Part shown: positions 32,833-41,899 of the stretch, piece by piece | How the letters are laid out: each line of letters opens with the position of its first letter | How positions within the stretch are numbered: the first letter of the stretch is position 1 | The notes under the pieces: model-generated | What the model was told of the DNA's origin: nothing | The model's input: only the letters and a program-made list of their open reading frames with translations | Database searches by the model: none | Program-made: the position numbers and the translations under genes | NCBI GenBank assembly: GCA_003104995.1 | Contig: PQAO01000013.1 | Location: 1 to 64,000, forward strand | Source of the DNA: Dehalococcoidia bacterium | Lineage (GTDB): Bacteria; Chloroflexota; Dehalococcoidia; Tepidiformales; Tepidiformaceae | DNA length: 64,000 nucleotides | Direction of reading: 5' to 3'

Positions 32833-32882
32833 GAAGCGGCACAGGGTGGCGGACACCGTGAATCGGTGGTGGGGGGAACCTG

Positions 32883-33827
32883 ATGGCGCTCTATAGCTCG
32901 GTCCTGGACCTGATCGGTAACACCCCCATGGTGGAGCTCCAGACGCTCTCGCCCCGCCCGGGAGTCCATATCTACGCCAAGCTCGAAGGCCAGAACCCCA
33001 CAGGCTCGGTCAAGGACCGCATCGCCAAATACATGATCGACGCCGGCGAAAGGAGCGGCGAGCTCAAGCCCGGCGCAACCATCCTCGAGCCCACCTCCGG
33101 CAACACCGGCATCGGCCTCGCCATGATCGGCCGGGTCAAGGGCTACCACGTCGTCTGTGTCATGCCCGAAAGCGTCAGCGAAGAGCGCACCTACCTGCTG
33201 AAGGCCTACGGCGCCGAGATCATCTACACGCCCGGCGAACTCGGCTCGAACGGCTCCATCGCCCGCGCCAAGGAGATCGTCGCCGAGAACCCGGGCAAGT
33301 ACTTCTTCCCCTACCAGTACGGCAACGAAGCCAACCCCCGCGCCCACTACGAGACCACCGGCCCGGAGATCCTCCGCGACCTCCCCCAGACCACCGTCTT
33401 CGTCGCGGGCCTCGGCACGGGAGGCACCCTCACCGGCACCGGCCGCTACCTGAAGGACTACAAGCCCGGCGTGAAGATCATCGCCGCCGCCCCCCACCCC
33501 GGCGACCTTGTCCAGGGCCTCCGCGCCCTGGAGGACGGCTTCATCCCCCCGATCTTCGATGAGACCGTCCTCGACGGAAAGATCGTGGTCGATAGCAAGA
33601 GCAGCTTCGCCATGTCGAAGGACCTCACCCTGCGCGAAGGCCTGTTCGTCGGCATCAGCTGCGGGGCCGTCGTGCGCGCAGCCATCAAGGCGGCCGAACG
33701 CCTCGAAGGCGAACAGCACATCGTCTGTCTCCTCGCCGATGGCGGCTGGAAGTATCTCTCCTCGAACCTCTGGACCACTGACTGGGAAGACCAGCCCGAG
33801 GATGTCGAGAGCAAGATCTGGTGGTAG
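32883..33827 (+). CDS. cysM: CysM-type cysteine synthase (probably uses CysO thiocarboxylate)
   Basis: The 314-residue PLP enzyme has Lys44 (NPTGSVKDR), [12 protein letters not shown] and GLGTGGTLTGTG. An extended C-terminus ends ...ESKIWW. GLRALEDGFIP matches the region that in Mycobacterium CysM carries an Arg for O-phosphoserine. Together with the adjacent cysO and E1 gene it likely forms cysteine from O-phosphoserine and CysO-thiocarboxylate, a route resistant to oxidants. No JAMM-type CysO-Cys hydrolase is seen in the window. Confidence 0.92.
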   Translation: MALYSSVLDLIGNTPMVELQTLSPRPGVHIYAKLEGQNPTGSVKDRIAKYMIDAGERSGELKPGATILEPTSGNTGIGLAMIGRVKGYHVVCVMPESVSEERTYLLKAYGAEIIYTPGELGSNGSIARAKEIVAENPGKYFFPYQYGNEANPRAHYETTGPEILRDLPQTTVFVAGLGTGGTLTGTGRYLKDYKPGVKIIAAAPHPGDLVQGLRALEDGFIPPIFDETVLDGKIVVDSKSSFAMSKDLTLREGLFVGISCGAVVRAAIKAAERLEGEQHIVCLLADGGWKYLSSNLWTTDWEDQPEDVESKIWW

Positions 33828-33849
33828 CCGGCCCCGCCGCAGTGTGCCC

Positions 33850-34251
33850 ATGACACCCCCGGACGGCCCCCGCGTCTCCATCCCCCGGCGCCTGTCCGCC
33901 ATCGTCCGCATGAGGTGCCCGCGCTGCTGCCGCGGCGCCGTCTACGCGGGTCCCCTCCGCATGCGCCGCACCTGCCCGGCCTGCAACCTCCAGTTCGAAC
34001 GCGAGCCCGGCTACTTCACCGGCGCGATGTACGCCAGTTACTTCCTCGGCATCTTCACCACGCTCCCCGTGTGGCTGGGCATGCTCCTCGCTGGCGCTCG
34101 CCTCGGCCCGATCCTCGCGGTGGCTTTCGCGCTGGTCCTGGTGCTCATGCCCGTCTACTTCCACTACTCCCGTGTGCTGTGGATGCACATCGATGCCTAC
34201 CTCAACCCGGCAACGTTCGTCAGCGATTCCGGCAGCAGCCCCGGCCGGTGA
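33850..34251 (+). CDS. DUF983 family membrane protein
   Basis: The 133-residue protein has an N-terminal zinc-ribbon-like CPRC...CPAC (about residues 23-48) followed by EREPGYFTGAMYASYFLG, the DUF983 signature, and two transmembrane helices. The family is widespread and uncharacterised. It starts 22 nt after cysM. Confidence 0.87.
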   Translation: MTPPDGPRVSIPRRLSAIVRMRCPRCCRGAVYAGPLRMRRTCPACNLQFEREPGYFTGAMYASYFLGIFTTLPVWLGMLLAGARLGPILAVAFALVLVLMPVYFHYSRVLWMHIDAYLNPATFVSDSGSSPGR

Positions 34252-34265
34252 GACGCGCCTCACCC

Positions 34266-34271
34266 TATACT
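34266..34271 (+). promoter_or_regulatory. Candidate -10 box of a leaderless promoter for the GNAT gene
   Basis: TATACT is separated from GTG 34278 by six bases (CGCCTG). No ribosome site intervenes. Confidence 0.45.
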
Positions 34272-34277
34272 CGCCTG

Positions 34278-35117
34278 GTGCCCGCCTTCACCTTCCGCAT
34301 CGCCACCACCGACGGTGCCGCTCCCGCGGCTGCCCTCTACGCGCGGTCAGGCCTCGCCGGCGCTCCCGCTTCGCCGGCCGCGTTCGAGCTCATGACCCAG
34401 ACGGGCCACGCATTCCTCGTCGCCGAATCCCGGACGGCCATCACCGGCCTGGTCCGCTTCCACGACGACGAAGGCATCACCTGGTTCGACCTGCTCGTTT
34501 CAAACGCTCCGGGCGCCGGGCGCGCGCTGATCCACGCCGTCATCCGCGGCGCCCAGGACCGGGGTATCCGGCTCGCCCGCAGCCGCATCCCTGACCGTTG
34601 GCCGCTGCCCGAGTACTTTTCCCGCGCCGGCTTCCTCCCCATCGGCCGCGAATCCGACGCGGCATCCGGTGAGCCGCTCCTGGTCGTCGAACGCCGCCTC
34701 CCCCTGCTGACCGTCCGCGAACAGCGCCGCGCCGATGCCAGTGCCATCGGCGAACTGACGGGCGAAGACCCGTGGGTATTCGAACAGGGCGCCCGGCCCG
34801 GCTGGTTCGTCGCCGCCGACGGCGACCGCGTGGTCGGCGCCATCAGTTGCCGCGCCCGAGACGCCGGCCTCGCGCTCATCAGCGAGCCCGTCCTGCGCGA
34901 CGACTATCGCGGGCGGACGCTCGAGGTCTGGATGATCGAGCGCGTGGCCCTCTACGCCGAGACCAACGGTTACCACACAGCCGAGCTCCCGGCCGCCCCG
35001 TCGCTTGATCGGGTCCGGAAGGAGCTGGAAGACCGCCTCTGGTACCTCGACGGCACACGCTACGTGCGCGCGTTCCGCACACCCCCATCGCAGTTCGAGG
35101 ATGAGGACTGGGATTAG
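34278..35117 (+). CDS. Tandem GNAT-like acetyltransferase
   Basis: The 279-residue protein appears to contain two GNAT-like halves. The first (1-135) has ITGLVRFHDDEGITWFDLLV and AGRALIHAVIRGAQDRGI. The second (140-279) has VVGAISCRARDAGLALISEP and an acetyl-CoA-binding-like YRGRTLEVWMIERVALYAETNGY. GNATs acetylate amines using acetyl-CoA. The canonical Q/RxxGxG/A is only approximate in either half, so activity is uncertain. Confidence 0.7.
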   Translation: MPAFTFRIATTDGAAPAAALYARSGLAGAPASPAAFELMTQTGHAFLVAESRTAITGLVRFHDDEGITWFDLLVSNAPGAGRALIHAVIRGAQDRGIRLARSRIPDRWPLPEYFSRAGFLPIGRESDAASGEPLLVVERRLPLLTVREQRRADASAIGELTGEDPWVFEQGARPGWFVAADGDRVVGAISCRARDAGLALISEPVLRDDYRGRTLEVWMIERVALYAETNGYHTAELPAAPSLDRVRKELEDRLWYLDGTRYVRAFRTPPSQFEDEDWD

Positions 35118-35200
35118 GGGCGGAGGCGAGAATGGCATCTTGCGCCTCGAACGTGCCTGCCGGCTCAGCTGCAGCGCGTGCGGTGGGTGGCAGCCTCCGG

Positions 35201-35228
35201 TTGACGAATGCTCGGTTTTCAGCATAGT
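35201..35228 (+). promoter_or_regulatory. Promoter of the Xre-IrrE/MazF operon
   Basis: TTGACG (35201-35206), 16-bp spacer, CATAGT (35223-35228), 12 nt before ATG 35241, so the leader is at most a few nucleotides. Half-sites TTGAC/GTCAA and ATGCT/AGCAT flank the promoter as an imperfect inverted repeat, suggesting autorepression. Confidence 0.55.
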
Positions 35229-35240
35229 TTGTCAACTAGA

Positions 35241-36461
35241 ATGACTGAGGATACGCTCCTGGCGCCCGGCACTGGTGGAGTCCACACCGATGTTTTCGCC
35301 CACCGGCTGCGACAGGCCCGGCTCGCCGCTGGTCTGTCGCTGGATCAGCTTGCCCGGCGGCTGCGCCGCCCGCTGACGAAGCAAGCACTCTCCAAGTTCG
35401 AGGCGGGGAAGGCGAAGCCAGCCATGACAACCCTCGCGGATCTCAGCGAGGCGCTGGGTGTTGGCGGCGCCTGGTTGATGTCGCAACCCGAAGTGCGAGT
35501 CAGTTGGATTGGCTACCGCAAGCACTCCACCTTGCTGAAGGGGAGGCAGGATTCCATCACGGCTCTCGCCACGAAACGCATCGAAGGGGAACTCCGGCTG
35601 CGGACCCTCTTTGGCGCCGGAATCGACTGTGCGGTGCCGACCGGGATCGAGGTGGAGTCGCCCGAGGTTGCCGAGGATGCGGCTCGCCATGTTCGGGCCG
35701 CCTGGGGACTCGGAGACAGTCCGATAAGCGGACTGGTGGAAACACTGGAAGCGCAAGGAACGGTTGTCCTGGCCTGGCCGGAAACGGAGAAGTTCGACGG
35801 GCTGTCCGGGTGGGCAAACGAAGGGACGCCCGTTGTGGTGGTCAACGCCATCCGCCCTCCCGACCGTATTCGGTTCGACGCCGCCCACGAGCTGGGGCAC
35901 CTTGTGATCGACTGCGCAGATCCTGAGGCCGATCAGGAGGCGCTGGCTCATCGATTCGCCGCGGCGCTGTTGGTCCCGCGTTCGGCAGCTATCCAGGAAT
36001 TGGGTGAGCGGCGGCGCGACCTCTCCTTGCCGGAACTCGGACTCCTCAAGCAGCGATGGGGCCTGAGCATGCAGGCATGGGCCAGGCGGGCCTACGACTG
36101 TGGGATCATCGGCCAAACCGCATACCGCGACATCAACGTCAAGTTCCGCATGAGGGGATGGCACAGGCATGAGCCGTATGACTACGAGGGCGTCGAGGAG
36201 CCAATCCTGTTTCGGCGCTTGCTCTGGAGGGCACTCGAGGAGGGGATCGTTTCCCGGCATGAAGCGCGTGAGTTGCTGCCCGGATACGACCTCACGCCGG
36301 AAGCCACGCTCGGCGATGCTGAGTTCTCCCTGTCGGAGTTGGCCCGGCTCGGTCCTGAACAGCAAGCGGAAGCGGTCCGGCGGCGGCCCCCCGAGGTCGA
36401 TTTGACCGAGCTCGCTGAATGGGAGGCTGGGACCGCGATCGATGTAGATGTTGACCGGTGA
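35241..36461 (+). CDS. Xre HTH - ImmA/IrrE metallopeptidase fusion (antitoxin-type)
   Basis: The 406-residue protein has an Xre HTH at about residues 20-75 (ARRLRRPLTKQALSKFE). A COG2856/ImmA-IrrE-type zinc peptidase follows, with HELGH at 216-220 (FDAAHELGHLVID) and a downstream acidic ligand region (EALAHRFAAALLVP). Such proteins often cleave repressors or act as antitoxins. Here it overlaps a MazF-type toxin gene by 4 nt. It probably represses the operon and may regulate the toxin by proteolysis. Confidence 0.9.
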   Translation: MTEDTLLAPGTGGVHTDVFAHRLRQARLAAGLSLDQLARRLRRPLTKQALSKFEAGKAKPAMTTLADLSEALGVGGAWLMSQPEVRVSWIGYRKHSTLLKGRQDSITALATKRIEGELRLRTLFGAGIDCAVPTGIEVESPEVAEDAARHVRAAWGLGDSPISGLVETLEAQGTVVLAWPETEKFDGLSGWANEGTPVVVVNAIRPPDRIRFDAAHELGHLVIDCADPEADQEALAHRFAAALLVPRSAAIQELGERRRDLSLPELGLLKQRWGLSMQAWARRAYDCGIIGQTAYRDINVKFRMRGWHRHEPYDYEGVEEPILFRRLLWRALEEGIVSRHEARELLPGYDLTPEATLGDAEFSLSELARLGPEQQAEAVRRRPPEVDLTELAEWEAGTAIDVDVDR

Positions 36462-36811
36462 CCTTACCGACGCGCGGTGAGGTCTGGTGGTGCGAACTCG
36501 ACCCGACGAGGGGTTCAGAGATCCAGAAGACCAGGCCCGCCGTCGTCATATCGTCGCCTGTGTTCGATGCGCTGGCCATGCGGATTATTGTCCCGCTCAC
36601 AAGCTGGCAGCCCAGGTTTGCCACGCAACTCAACAAGGTCTTTGTGAAAGCGACGGTGACCAACGGACTCCCGAATGACTCAGCCGCCGACTTCCTGCAG
36701 GTGCGAGCGGTCTCGGTCGATCGATTGAAAGACCGGGTGGGGCGGTTGGACGCGACAGTGATAGACGACATCGCTGCTGGCATTGCCATCGCCATCGAGT
36801 ATCGCCCCTGA
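36458..36811 (+). CDS. MazF/PemK family mRNA interferase toxin
   Basis: The 117-residue protein has the PemK/MazF SH3-like barrel: RGEVWWCELDPTRGSEIQKTRPAVVIS (residues 6-32) with the catalytic Arg/Thr region, then IIVPLTSW and QVRAVSVDRL. MazF toxins cut single-stranded mRNA. GTG 36458 overlaps the stop of the Xre-IrrE gene (GTGA), indicating tight coupling. The usual MazE is absent. Confidence 0.92.
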   Translation: MTLPTRGEVWWCELDPTRGSEIQKTRPAVVISSPVFDALAMRIIVPLTSWQPRFATQLNKVFVKATVTNGLPNDSAADFLQVRAVSVDRLKDRVGRLDATVIDDIAAGIAIAIEYRP

Positions 36812-36898
36812 CCGGTGTCGAATTCTGCTCGCTGCCACTGCGGACACCGGAACGCCACCAGGCCGTCTTGACGCCGTCCTACGTCATTTCGCCCGGCC

Positions 36899-37159
36899 TC
36901 AGTGGCTCGCCTTCAGCCCCCGGTGGAGCCACCCCGCCGCCGCCACCTCGTGCGCTGAGCGCGTCCGCGCCAGCTCCGCCCGAAGCCAGTCGCGCTCTGC
37001 CTGCAGGTCCTTGATGTGGTCCTGGAGCGCGGCGACCAGCAGGTCGACTTCGCCCACGCGCGCCTGCGCTTCGGCCCGCAGCCGCCGGATCTCCGTGCCA
37101 ACGTCGCCGCAGCCCGGGGAGAGCACCGGGCTCAGCGTCCGCCGGGCGAGCGTGGTCAC
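36899..37159 (-). CDS. Small coiled-coil protein, 86 aa
   Basis: The product is a short helical protein with heptad-like pattern (EIRRLRAEAQARVGEVDLLV, then LQDHIKDLQAERDWL). GTG 37159 overlaps the previous stop by 4 nt, so it is coupled to the 219-residue coiled-coil gene. No known family; the pair may form a complex. Confidence 0.6.
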   Translation of the reverse strand: MTTLARRTLSPVLSPGCGDVGTEIRRLRAEAQARVGEVDLLVAALQDHIKDLQAERDWLRAELARTRSAHEVAAAGWLHRGLKASH

Positions 37160-37815
37160 CGCCGGTCCTCGCCGGGCGGGAGTTCGGCCCGCCGGCCGAG
37201 TTGCGCCGGCGCCCACTGCTGCAGGAATTCGCGCTCCTGCCTCAGGTCCTGGAGGTTGCCATGGAGCGCCGCCAGCACCTCTTCGAGCGTGTCCAGCCGG
37301 GCCTTGCGCGCCGCCTCGGCCACGTCCATCTGCTGGAGCCGCCCGTGGAGCTGTTGTTCCCGCTGCCGCGCCTTCGACAGCCGCTTCCGCAGTCTGCGGT
37401 TCTCCTTTTCGGCCGAGACCACCGCCCGTACCAGCAGCACTGGCGCCAGCGTCGCGGCTGCCTCCGGGTTGGCCGCGATCGCGGCGGGGTCGGCTTCCAT
37501 TAGCTCGCCCTGCTCCGCACTCAGCGTATCGAGCAGCTTCTGGAGCCGCTCCACGTCGTTGCGGACCTGCCGTACCAGCCGCTCCGCGCGCGCGTCTGAT
37601 CCGTTCATCTGCCCGCGCAGCGGGATGTCCAGGCGCGGCGTTGTCCGCGTCCGCAGCAGCTCTTCCCAGTTTCCCTCCTGGCCGTCGGCCAGGGCGCCCG
37701 CCCCCGGCGGGAAGGGGATCGGCTCCGGCGCACCCTGCTGGGAGCCGGGCGCCGCCGCGACTTCGTCTTGCTGTTGCCTGCGCAGTGGAAAGCGCACGTC
37801 CGGGCCCCCGTTCAC
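37156..37815 (-). CDS. Coiled-coil protein, 219 aa
   Basis: I do not recognise this cytosolic protein. Residues 1-75 are Pro/Gln-rich and probably disordered. The rest is helical, with heptad-like segments (VRQVRNDVERLQKLLDTL, ENRRLRKRLSKARQREQQL). GTG 37815 has GGAGAGGA upstream. It forms a two-gene unit with the 86-residue coiled-coil gene. A structural or scaffold role is possible. Confidence 0.6.
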   Translation of the reverse strand: MNGGPDVRFPLRRQQQDEVAAAPGSQQGAPEPIPFPPGAGALADGQEGNWEELLRTRTTPRLDIPLRGQMNGSDARAERLVRQVRNDVERLQKLLDTLSAEQGELMEADPAAIAANPEAAATLAPVLLVRAVVSAEKENRRLRKRLSKARQREQQLHGRLQQMDVAEAARKARLDTLEEVLAALHGNLQDLRQEREFLQQWAPAQLGRRAELPPGEDRR

Positions 37816-37977
37816 CAGTCCTCTCCCTGAATATACGCCCGCTTTCGGCTCATCTGCAGGGGGTACCGGCCCAGAATCCGCCTACTTCGCCCGATTTCGC
37901 ATGCCCGGAGACGGCTTTGGCCAAAAGCCCACCGATTTCGGGGACCTCGGGCCCTTCTCCCTGCCGCCCATGCTGCC

Positions 37978-37983
37978 TACTCT
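37978..37983 (+). promoter_or_regulatory. Candidate -10 box of a leaderless promoter for the methyltransferase gene
   Basis: TACTCT lies 7 nt before ATG 37991 with no Shine-Dalgarno. Confidence 0.35.
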
Positions 37984-37990
37984 CTGTAAG

Positions 37991-38683
37991 ATGACCACGG
38001 TGACCAGTCCCCTTGAGCACCTCGCCGAGGACTACGCTGCCTGGTGGATAGACATCCTCGGCGAGCACAACCACATCGGTGGCGCCGAGGCCACGCGCTG
38101 GCTCCTCGATCGCGCGAAGCTCGCCCCCGGCCGCAAGATGATCGACTGCGGCGCGTTCGTCGGCGCGTCCGCCCGGCTGGCCGCCTCGACCACCGGCGCC
38201 ACCGCCGTGGCTGCCGACCTCAACAGCGACTTCCTCGCCGTGGGCCGCCAGTTGCCCGCCGGCGACCTCGTCCACTGGGTCACGGCGAACTCGCGCCGCC
38301 TCCCTGTCCGCGATGGCGCCTTCCACAGCGCCTGGGTGCTCGATTCCGATATCTCGCTCGCTGAACTCACGCGCGTCACCACGTCCGATGCGACCCTCTG
38401 CCTCTGCTGTGAGGTCCCCGTGGATGGCCGCGGTGGCGTCGAGGCCTTTATTGACGAAGTCGAGTACCACGGCTGGAAGATGGCGGCCCACCGCCAGATG
38501 AGCATCGAGGCGACCAACACCTGGCGCGCCGCCGAAGCCGATCTCGTGCGCCGCCGGCCGTACTTCGAGGCGCGCTACGGCACCCGCCCCTACCTTGCCC
38601 AGCTCGACATGCTTGGCAACCTCGTCCAGAGCTATGAGCGCCTCGAACAGGGCCACGGCCTCTTCGTCTTCGAACGCCGCTGA
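37991..38683 (+). CDS. Class I SAM-dependent methyltransferase-like protein
   Basis: The 230-residue protein has a Rossmann methyltransferase core: KMIDCGAFVGASARLAA (motif I, about 49-65), AVAADLNSDFLAVGRQL (motif II), and VTANSRRLPVRDGAFHSAWVLD (motifs III-IV). The motif I Gly pattern is DCGAFVGAS, a plausible SAM site. Longer in-frame starts read back through the coiled-coil genes on the other strand and are rejected. Substrate unknown. Confidence 0.82.
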   Translation: MTTVTSPLEHLAEDYAAWWIDILGEHNHIGGAEATRWLLDRAKLAPGRKMIDCGAFVGASARLAASTTGATAVAADLNSDFLAVGRQLPAGDLVHWVTANSRRLPVRDGAFHSAWVLDSDISLAELTRVTTSDATLCLCCEVPVDGRGGVEAFIDEVEYHGWKMAAHRQMSIEATNTWRAAEADLVRRRPYFEARYGTRPYLAQLDMLGNLVQSYERLEQGHGLFVFERR

Positions 38684-38782
38684 CCCGGCCCGTTCCTTCC
38701 CTCGTAAGTGTGAAGACGGCCAGTGTGCATCCCGCTCCCCCTGACCGATAGTTACTGGTAAGAGCGCACCCAGGGGGAATCC

Positions 38783-40357
38783 ATGCCTTCCGTCTTCCGC
38801 GGCCCACAGGGCATCATCGTCACGGCTGCCGTTGCCGCCGCGGGCGCACTCGTCGCCGCAGCCATCCTCTTCGCGTCTGGCAAGGCATCCGACGTCAACC
38901 TGACCACCGCGAACCTCGTCCCGGCCGATGCGGGCGTGTACATCGCCCTGAACACCGACCTCTCGTCCGGCCAGTGGGTGTCTACCTTCAAGCTCGCTGA
39001 GAAGCTCGGCGCCGATGACCCCGAGGGCGAACTCAAGGATGGCGCGGAAGAGTCAGGGTTCGACTGGGAAGACGACATTGCGCCCTTCCTCGGTGGCAAC
39101 GCAGCCGTCTACATCCGGGGCCTCGATGTCGGCGCGTTCTCGGCGCAGGGCGCGGTCATCCTCCGCGCGAAGAGCCCCGGCCGGGTGATGGAAGTCCTCG
39201 AAGAACAGGCCGTCGTCGTCGATACCAGGGAGTACGGCGGTGTCGAGTACCTCCGGCTCGGCCTCTACGGGTACGCCGCCCGCCTGGGCGACCACGTCGT
39301 GATCGCCATGGATGAAGCGAGCCTCGAAGAGGTTATCGACGTCTACCAGGGCAAGGCCCCCGCGCTCGCCGGTGTCGAGGACTTCAAGAAGCTCCGCGAC
39401 GAGCTCACCGGCAACTTCCTCGGATTTGTCTACCTCAGCACTGAAAGCCTTGTCGGCGACTTCTTCCTCGATGACCCCGTGGTCAGGGCCGCGCTCGACC
39501 AGTCCGGCGCTGGCGACATGGTCTTCCGGCCGTCGGCGTGGGTCATCGGCGCGAAGAAGGGCGGCTTCGAGTTCCAGGCCGCTTCCATCGGCGAGAGCGG
39601 CAGCATCTCGCCCATGCTCCAGCCCCGCGAATCCCGCTTCGCGGCCCTCGTCCCGGGCGAAACGGCCATCTTCTTCAGCACAGCAGGCATCGCCCAGACC
39701 TGGCAGGCCGTGGTTGATGAGGCCCGCGAGGCCATCGATGATGCCGTGCGCGAGTCCAGCGACTACGACTCGCTCGACGACTCGCTCCGGGATGCCGGCC
39801 GCGAGCTCGGCATCGGGAGCATCGAGGACCTGGTTGCGCTCTTCGAAGGCGAGACCGCCGTCGCAGCCTGGTTCCCGAGCGGCAAGTCCGGGGATCCCGA
39901 GGTCGTCCTCCTCGCTGAAGTTGACGAGTCCCGCGCCCGCGGCGTCATCGAGAAGGTCGCGGCCTCCAACGCCACCGGGCCCGGCGAGCCCCGCCAGGCC
40001 GGCGGGGTCGAGATGACCGTCTTCGACGATGTCAATGGCGACCCGCTCGCCTACGCCTTCAAGGATGGCGCCCTGGTCATGGGCACTCCGGCCGGCGTCG
40101 AGGCAGTCCTCTCCATGTCCGCTGGCCAGCCATCCCTGGCCCGGCTGAACCACTACACCGCGACCGTGCAGCAGATGCCCTCGGCCCTCGGCACCTACGC
40201 GTTCTTCAACCTCGGCGCGCTGTTCCGCCTGGAAGAAGCCTCCGGGATCCCGGCCGTCCTCGGCCAGGCGGAGCGCGCCCTCGAAGGCCTTATCATCAAC
40301 GCTGTCGATGAGCGCGGCGTCGTCCGCCTTTCGGGAGTCCTCACGATCGAGGAGTAG
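38783..40357 (+). CDS. DUF3352 family exported/membrane protein
   Basis: The 524-residue protein has an N-terminal transmembrane anchor (about 10-32), then a large extracytoplasmic part with DUF3352 features: NLVPADAGVYIALNTDL, FLGGNAAVYIRGLD, and a second repeat-like half (LFEGETAVAAWFPSG). The family is common in Actinobacteria, Cyanobacteria and Chloroflexi and lacks a known role. ATG 38783 is followed 2 nt after its stop by the next membrane protein gene. Confidence 0.85.
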   Translation: MPSVFRGPQGIIVTAAVAAAGALVAAAILFASGKASDVNLTTANLVPADAGVYIALNTDLSSGQWVSTFKLAEKLGADDPEGELKDGAEESGFDWEDDIAPFLGGNAAVYIRGLDVGAFSAQGAVILRAKSPGRVMEVLEEQAVVVDTREYGGVEYLRLGLYGYAARLGDHVVIAMDEASLEEVIDVYQGKAPALAGVEDFKKLRDELTGNFLGFVYLSTESLVGDFFLDDPVVRAALDQSGAGDMVFRPSAWVIGAKKGGFEFQAASIGESGSISPMLQPRESRFAALVPGETAIFFSTAGIAQTWQAVVDEAREAIDDAVRESSDYDSLDDSLRDAGRELGIGSIEDLVALFEGETAVAAWFPSGKSGDPEVVLLAEVDESRARGVIEKVAASNATGPGEPRQAGGVEMTVFDDVNGDPLAYAFKDGALVMGTPAGVEAVLSMSAGQPSLARLNHYTATVQQMPSALGTYAFFNLGALFRLEEASGIPAVLGQAERALEGLIINAVDERGVVRLSGVLTIEE

Positions 40358-40359
40358 AC

Positions 40360-40845
40360 ATGAGCGAACGCTGGCAGCGAGGTCTCGACGCCGCCCGGCT
40401 CGCCGTTGGGCCGCTCGCACTCGCTGCCTTCTTCCTCCCCTGGGCCCACGGACCAGGCCCCCTGGCGGCCACCGAGTTCACCGGCTACCGGCTGGTGGGC
40501 TATGCCGGCAGGCTGCAGGCGCTCGATTTCTCGGTTTCCCAGGGGGCTGCGCTCTGGAGCGTTCGCATGGTCATCCTCGCGGTCGCCGTCGCCGCGACAT
40601 GGCAGACGCTGCTGGCGCCGCGACACCGCTCCAACCCCGTTTACCCCATCAGCGGCTGGTACCTGGTGGCGCTCGCCGGCGTGGCACTGGGCATAGGCGT
40701 GGCAAGGGCGGGCGTTGTCGTCCCGCCGCCGGGGCTCCTGTTGCTCGGCCTTGCGGGCGCGCTCTTCACCGCCGCCGAACTCACCCGAGCACGCTCATCA
40801 TCCGGATCGACGCAAGCCGAAACACCGGATGCGTCCGCCAGGTGA
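40360..40845 (+). CDS. Four-helix integral membrane protein, 161 aa
   Basis: Hydrophobic segments lie at about 13-30, 66-84, 100-118 and 122-140, separated by a short loop with PRHRSNPVYPISGWY. I do not recognise the family. It starts 2 nt after the DUF3352 stop, so the two are co-transcribed and may work together. Confidence 0.7.
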   Translation: MSERWQRGLDAARLAVGPLALAAFFLPWAHGPGPLAATEFTGYRLVGYAGRLQALDFSVSQGAALWSVRMVILAVAVAATWQTLLAPRHRSNPVYPISGWYLVALAGVALGIGVARAGVVVPPPGLLLLGLAGALFTAAELTRARSSSGSTQAETPDASAR

Positions 40846-40866
40846 AGGTCACTTGAGGCCCCCCTG

Positions 40867-41835
40867 TCACGTGGTGAGCAGCACCCTCCCGAAGGCGCCC
40901 CGGCTCTCGATGTAGCTATGCGCCGCCGCGGCCTCGCTCAGCGGGAACGTGCGGTCGATCATCACCTTCAGGTTTCCTCGCGCCACATCCGCGAGGAGTC
41001 CCTCGATCATCGCCCGGCAGCGGGCCGCGTTGAAGGTCATCTCAGCTCCCAGGTACACCCCCGTGACCGAGGCGTTCTTCTGGCCGAGCCCGCCCAGGTT
41101 GGGCACCCGCGCCTCTCGCCCGGCATTGCCTACCCAGCTGATACGCCCCCGGTAAGCCAGCGCCGCCACGCTCCCTTCCAGCGTCTTCCCGCCGACCGAG
41201 TCAACGATCAGGTTCGCCCCCAGTCCATCGGTGAGGTCGATCGTGCGCGCGATGAAGTCCTCGGTGCGGTAGTTGATCCCGTGGTCCAGCCCGAACGGCT
41301 TCAGCCGCTCGAGCTTCTCATCGCTCGATGCAGTCGCCAGCACCGTTGCCCCGGCTCGCTTCGCCAGCTGGATCGCCGCCAGGCCTACCCCGCCGCCGCC
41401 CGCCTGCACGAGCACCGTTTCGCCCGCCTTCAGGTTGCCGAACTCGAACAGGCAGTCGTGGGCCGTGCCGAACTCGATCGGGATCGCGGCAGCAACGCCG
41501 AGGTCCATTTCGGCGGGCACGATGTAGGTCGCCGTGGCCGGCACCGAGGCCAGCGCAGCGTGGGAACCGAACGGCATCGTCGCCACCACCCGGTCGCCTC
41601 GCTTGCGGTCGGTCACCCGCTCACCAACCTCCCGCACGATGCCGGCCGCCTGGTAGCCAACGATGTGGGGCCGGCTGGCCATCATGCCGCCCTGGCGGTT
41701 CAGCGTGTCGCCGCCCTGGATGCCGATCGCCTTCACTTCGATGATCACACCGGCCGGGTGGCACACCGGGTCCGGCACCTCTTCGTACTTGAACACGCTC
41801 GGCGCGCCGGTTTCGTAGTAGACAGCAGCTTTCAC
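40867..41835 (-). CDS. Quinone oxidoreductase / zinc-less medium-chain alcohol dehydrogenase
   Basis: The 322-residue MDR-family enzyme has the GroES-like N-terminus (MKAAVYYETGAPSVFKYEEV), VQAGGGGVGLAAIQLAKRAG for NADPH binding (about 143-162), and VIDRTFPLSEAAAAHSYIE at the end. Catalytic zinc ligands are absent, typical of quinone oxidoreductases. GTG 41835 has GGGAGG 6 nt upstream. Substrate unknown. Confidence 0.92.
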   Translation of the reverse strand: MKAAVYYETGAPSVFKYEEVPDPVCHPAGVIIEVKAIGIQGGDTLNRQGGMMASRPHIVGYQAAGIVREVGERVTDRKRGDRVVATMPFGSHAALASVPATATYIVPAEMDLGVAAAIPIEFGTAHDCLFEFGNLKAGETVLVQAGGGGVGLAAIQLAKRAGATVLATASSDEKLERLKPFGLDHGINYRTEDFIARTIDLTDGLGANLIVDSVGGKTLEGSVAALAYRGRISWVGNAGREARVPNLGGLGQKNASVTGVYLGAEMTFNAARCRAMIEGLLADVARGNLKVMIDRTFPLSEAAAAHSYIESRGAFGRVLLTT

Positions 41836-41899
41836 GGGGTACCTCCCGGGGGTATTGGGAGATCGTAACCGACAAGCGCCTTCTCCGCGCAGGCCGCCC

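Noticed and set aside
37016-37990. Long N-terminal extension of the methyltransferase
   Set aside because: It reads antisense through the coiled-coil genes; the domain starts at 37991.
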